Assembly: GCA_977006965.1 (NCBI GenBank)
Contig: OZ345379.1
Span: forward strand, 496,001-560,000
DNA from: Phymatolithon calcareum
Lineage: Eukaryota; Rhodophyta; Florideophyceae; Hapalidiales
Length of the DNA stretch: 64,000 nt
Direction of reading: 5' to 3'
Shown here: positions 61,266-64,000 of the stretch, in pieces
Position numbering within the stretch: position 1 is the first letter of the stretch
Layout of the letters: each line of letters opens with the position of its first letter
Notes under the pieces: generated by a model
Told to the model about the DNA's origin: nothing
The model's input: the letters and a program-made list of their open reading frames with translations, nothing else
Database searches by the model: none
Program-made: the position numbers and the translations under genes

Positions 61266-64000
61266 ATGGTGAAACAAACCGTCATGTCTGAGTTTTGCGT
61301 CGAAAACTGGCCGGCGAGCAAAGTCCGTCAAGTCTTCCTTGAATTCTTCACCGAGAAGCATGGGCACACTTTTTATTCCTCCAGCCCTGTCGTTCCGCAC
61401 GACGACCCCACTCTCCTTTTTGCTAATGCTGGTATGAACCAGTTTAAACCCCTCTTCCTGGGGCAGGCCTCACCCGATTCGCCCCTGGCCACGTTGAAAC
61501 GTGCCACTAACAGTCAGAAGTGTATCCGTGCGGGAGGAAAGCACAATGACCTGGACGACGTCGGCAAAGACACGTATCATCACACCTTCTTTGAGATGCT
61601 GGGTAATTGGAGCTTTGGTGACTATTTCAAGAAGGAGGCCATCTCGATGGCGTTCGAACTTCTGACTAAGGCTTACGGGTTACCGGAGGATCGGATCTAC
61701 GCTACGTACTTTGGAGGCGATGAGAAACAAGGTCTGAAACCTGATGACGAGGCGAAGGAGTTTTGGCTCAAGTTCTTGCCGGAGAGTCGCGTGCTGCCAT
61801 TTGATTGCAAAGATAACTTTTGGGAGATGGGGGATACTGGTCCGTGCGGTCCCTGTACCGAACTTCATTTCGATCGGATCGGGAATCGCGATGCCTCTGA
61901 TCTAGTCAATATGGATGATCCGAATGTTATAGAGATCTGGAACCTGGTGTTCATCCAGTTTAACAGGGAGCAGGACGGCTCGTTAAGAACTCTTCCGAGT
62001 CAACATGTTGATACAGGAATGGGGTTTGAGCGCGTGGCGTCAATTCTGCAGGGTGCTTATTCCAACTACGACACTGATGTTTTCACGCCGATTTTTGATG
62101 CGATTCAAAGCAAGACGAAGTGCCCGCCCTATACTGGTAAGCTCGGCGATGAAGATACAAATGGAGTCGACATGGCTTACCGTGTTATCGGGGACCATAT
62201 TCGAACTCTCACTGTTGCGATCACTGATGGTGCCAGTCCCGATAGCGATGGTCGTGGCTACGTTCTGCGTCGAATCTTGAGGCGCGCGGTCCGCTATGGA
62301 CGAGAATTTTTGAATGCGCCGGATGGGTTCTTTGCGTCGCTCGTCGATTCCGTTGTGAAAACAATGGGTCCTATGTTTCCAGAGCTTGTTGCGAAACGCG
62401 ATGAAGTGTTCAACGTGATTGCACACGAAGAGAAGGTATTTGCGAAAACTTTGGACCGCGGAACGGAGCACTTTAAGAAGCTCAAGAAGGCCATGCAGGA
62501 GAAAAGCGAAACCGTCGTGTCAGGCAAGGAAGCGTTCTTTTTGTACGATACGATGGGTTTCCCTCTCGACCTGACGCAGCGTATGGCGGAAGAAGTTGGG
62601 TTTACTGTGGACGAGAGTGGCTATAACGTGGCGATGACCGAGGCGCGAGAGAAGTCGCGCACAGATCGCGCAAATCGTGGAGTGAATGGCGCCGTCCGCT
62701 TGGTTCTGGAGGCGAACGAAACTGCGACATTGATTAACAATGGAATACTAACCACCAAGGATGACGACAAGTACGTCTGGTATCAAAATCCCAAGGCGAC
62801 CGTGAAAGCAATTTTTGTTGGTCTTCCAGTTGGATTTGTCACTTCGACAGTTGGTATTCCTGATGATGCATACGTTGGCGTCTTGTTGGACCAGACAAGT
62901 TTCTACTCAGAAGCTGGAGGTCAAACTACTGACGTGGGAACTCTGAAGGGTGTTAATGGAGACTCTTCGCTGAATGTGTTAAGCGTGAACGCATTCGGTG
63001 GGTTCGTGTTGCATCGAGGGACAGTGACTGGCACGCTTGCGGTCGGCGACACGGTCGAGTGCTGTGTTGATTACGAGATACGCAAGAAGATTGCTCCGAA
63101 TCATACGTACACACACATTCTTAACTTGATACTACGCAAAGTGCTTGGAGAGAAGGTTGACCAGCGAGGGTCTGAAGTCGATGCCAACAAGCTGCGATTC
63201 GACTTTTCGCACAACAAAGCCGTGACAACTCCGGAAATAAGGGAAATCGACCGGATCGTTAAGTGTTTCGTGAGGGACAATAGGAAGGTATTTAGCCAAG
63301 TCGCACCTTTGGCTGATGCGAAGAAGATTCATGCGTTGCGGCAAGTGTTCGGCGAAACGTATCCCGATCCAGTTCGGGTGGTTTGCGTTGGAGTTCCCAT
63401 CGACACGTTGCTCCAATATACAGAGAATCCTGCGTGGGCGTCGGTGAGCATCGAGTTCTGCGGCGGTACTCACTTAACTGATACTAAGGATGCCGAAGCC
63501 TTTGAGATTATTGAGGAAACCTCGATCTCCACAGGCGTTCGTAGGATTGTTGCGTTCACCAAAGATGCCGCAAAAATGGCGAGAGAAACTGGGACAGGTC
63601 TCTTCGAGGAAATTGCCTCTGTTGAATCTGTGGCCGACGACCAGATTTCTAAATTCCTGCCTGATCTTACCGCGAAAATTAACAGGGCGGTTGTACCGTA
63701 TACGATGAAGACGGACCTGCAGGAGCGACTGAGTGTGCTCAGCAAGAAGTCGATAGCTGCTGGAAAACTGAAGGCGAAGAAACTGTACGCGGCAAGTCTT
63801 GAGGCTAGCCGAGGCGAGGTGCTGAAACACAAGGAACTCGAAAAGAATTCTGTAGTTCTTCTCGTGACTCTTCTTGACGACACCAAGGGCTTGAGCAAAC
63901 TAGTCAACACGTTGCTGAAAGACACTAAGGAGCTGGCGGTGCTTGCGTTAACCGTTGGGAATGACGGCAAAGCCATTCACTGCTGTGCGGGAACTAACAT
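61266..64000 (+). CDS. Alanyl-tRNA synthetase (3' partial)
   Basis: 911 codons are visible and the frame is open at the right edge; the family is about 960 residues, so little is missing. An in-frame stop directly precedes the ATG at 61266 (MVKQTVMSEF); ATG at 61284 is an alternative. Class II catalytic core: WPASKVRQVFLEFFTEKHGHTF, ANAGMNQFKPLFLG, RAGGKHNDLDDVG, FEMLGNWSFGDYFK, GDTGPCGPCTELH. The editing domain has HTYTH near 613 and CGGTHL near 732. The C-terminal C-Ala domain begins near 800. No transit peptide, so the cytosolic enzyme. Confidence 0.96.
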   Translation, partial: MVKQTVMSEFCVENWPASKVRQVFLEFFTEKHGHTFYSSSPVVPHDDPTLLFANAGMNQFKPLFLGQASPDSPLATLKRATNSQKCIRAGGKHNDLDDVGKDTYHHTFFEMLGNWSFGDYFKKEAISMAFELLTKAYGLPEDRIYATYFGGDEKQGLKPDDEAKEFWLKFLPESRVLPFDCKDNFWEMGDTGPCGPCTELHFDRIGNRDASDLVNMDDPNVIEIWNLVFIQFNREQDGSLRTLPSQHVDTGMGFERVASILQGAYSNYDTDVFTPIFDAIQSKTKCPPYTGKLGDEDTNGVDMAYRVIGDHIRTLTVAITDGASPDSDGRGYVLRRILRRAVRYGREFLNAPDGFFASLVDSVVKTMGPMFPELVAKRDEVFNVIAHEEKVFAKTLDRGTEHFKKLKKAMQEKSETVVSGKEAFFLYDTMGFPLDLTQRMAEEVGFTVDESGYNVAMTEAREKSRTDRANRGVNGAVRLVLEANETATLINNGILTTKDDDKYVWYQNPKATVKAIFVGLPVGFVTSTVGIPDDAYVGVLLDQTSFYSEAGGQTTDVGTLKGVNGDSSLNVLSVNAFGGFVLHRGTVTGTLAVGDTVECCVDYEIRKKIAPNHTYTHILNLILRKVLGEKVDQRGSEVDANKLRFDFSHNKAVTTPEIREIDRIVKCFVRDNRKVFSQVAPLADAKKIHALRQVFGETYPDPVRVVCVGVPIDTLLQYTENPAWASVSIEFCGGTHLTDTKDAEAFEIIEETSISTGVRRIVAFTKDAAKMARETGTGLFEEIASVESVADDQISKFLPDLTAKINRAVVPYTMKTDLQERLSVLSKKSIAAGKLKAKKLYAASLEASRGEVLKHKELEKNSVVLLVTLLDDTKGLSKLVNTLLKDTKELAVLALTVGNDGKAIHCCAGTN

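Overview
This looks like nuclear DNA from a red alga, most plausibly a florideophyte with a repeat-rich genome such as Chondrus. That is an inference and nothing was searched. The evidence is eukaryotic mitochondrial, cytosolic and plastid proteins side by side: GrpE, METTL17, mS34 and the complex III subunit QCR7; eIF2 beta and AlaRS; and transit-peptide FabI, NFU and a fused plant-type AroDE. Most genes are single open frames. The few introns are GT-AG and 77-153 nt long. Short gene-dense blocks alternate with several kilobases of repeat-rich DNA. No tRNA or rRNA gene was recognised.

Layout. 1-5436 is a malectin/mucin-like membrane protein, cut by the left edge. 5.7-13.2 kb is a compact housekeeping block: GrpE, TruA, eIF2 beta, METTL17 and a basic organelle-targeted protein. 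13.2-19.3 kb is almost gene-free and full of palindromes and TACTG repeats. 19.3-25.2 kb holds a disordered protein, a three-exon deneddylase, a two-exon CRAL-TRIO protein and RNase HII. 25.0-31.1 kb has two direct copies of the RNase HII promoter and first exon flanking a hairpin-rich tract and a secreted cysteine-rich protein. 32.1-35.9 kb is a NB-ARC/WD40 STAND protein whose first 71 codons are in a different frame. 36.6-41.7 kb is a nearly pristine Ty3/gypsy chromovirus with identical-length LTRs and a 5-bp target duplication. 42.9-64.0 kb is a second housekeeping block: lipoate ligase, an eIF2B-family protein, FabI, AroDE, a GT61 glycosyltransferase, an RRM protein, a four-helix membrane protein, QCR7, a GIY-YIG/NFU fusion, mS34 and AlaRS (cut by the right edge).

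How it works together. The annotated genes are mostly independent housekeeping functions, often divergently paired with short shared promoters: TruA/eIF2 beta, METTL17/basic protein, eIF2B-like/FabI and mS34/AlaRS. There is no operon-like pathway cluster. The unusual content is in the STAND protein with its slippery heptamer, the chromovirus (in-frame UAG between gag and pol, no tRNA-type primer site), the GIY-YIG/NFU fusion, and a recurring class of perfect palindromes with a 0-3 nt centre. In two places a paralogous copy lacks the palindrome, which suggests an active inverted-duplication process.
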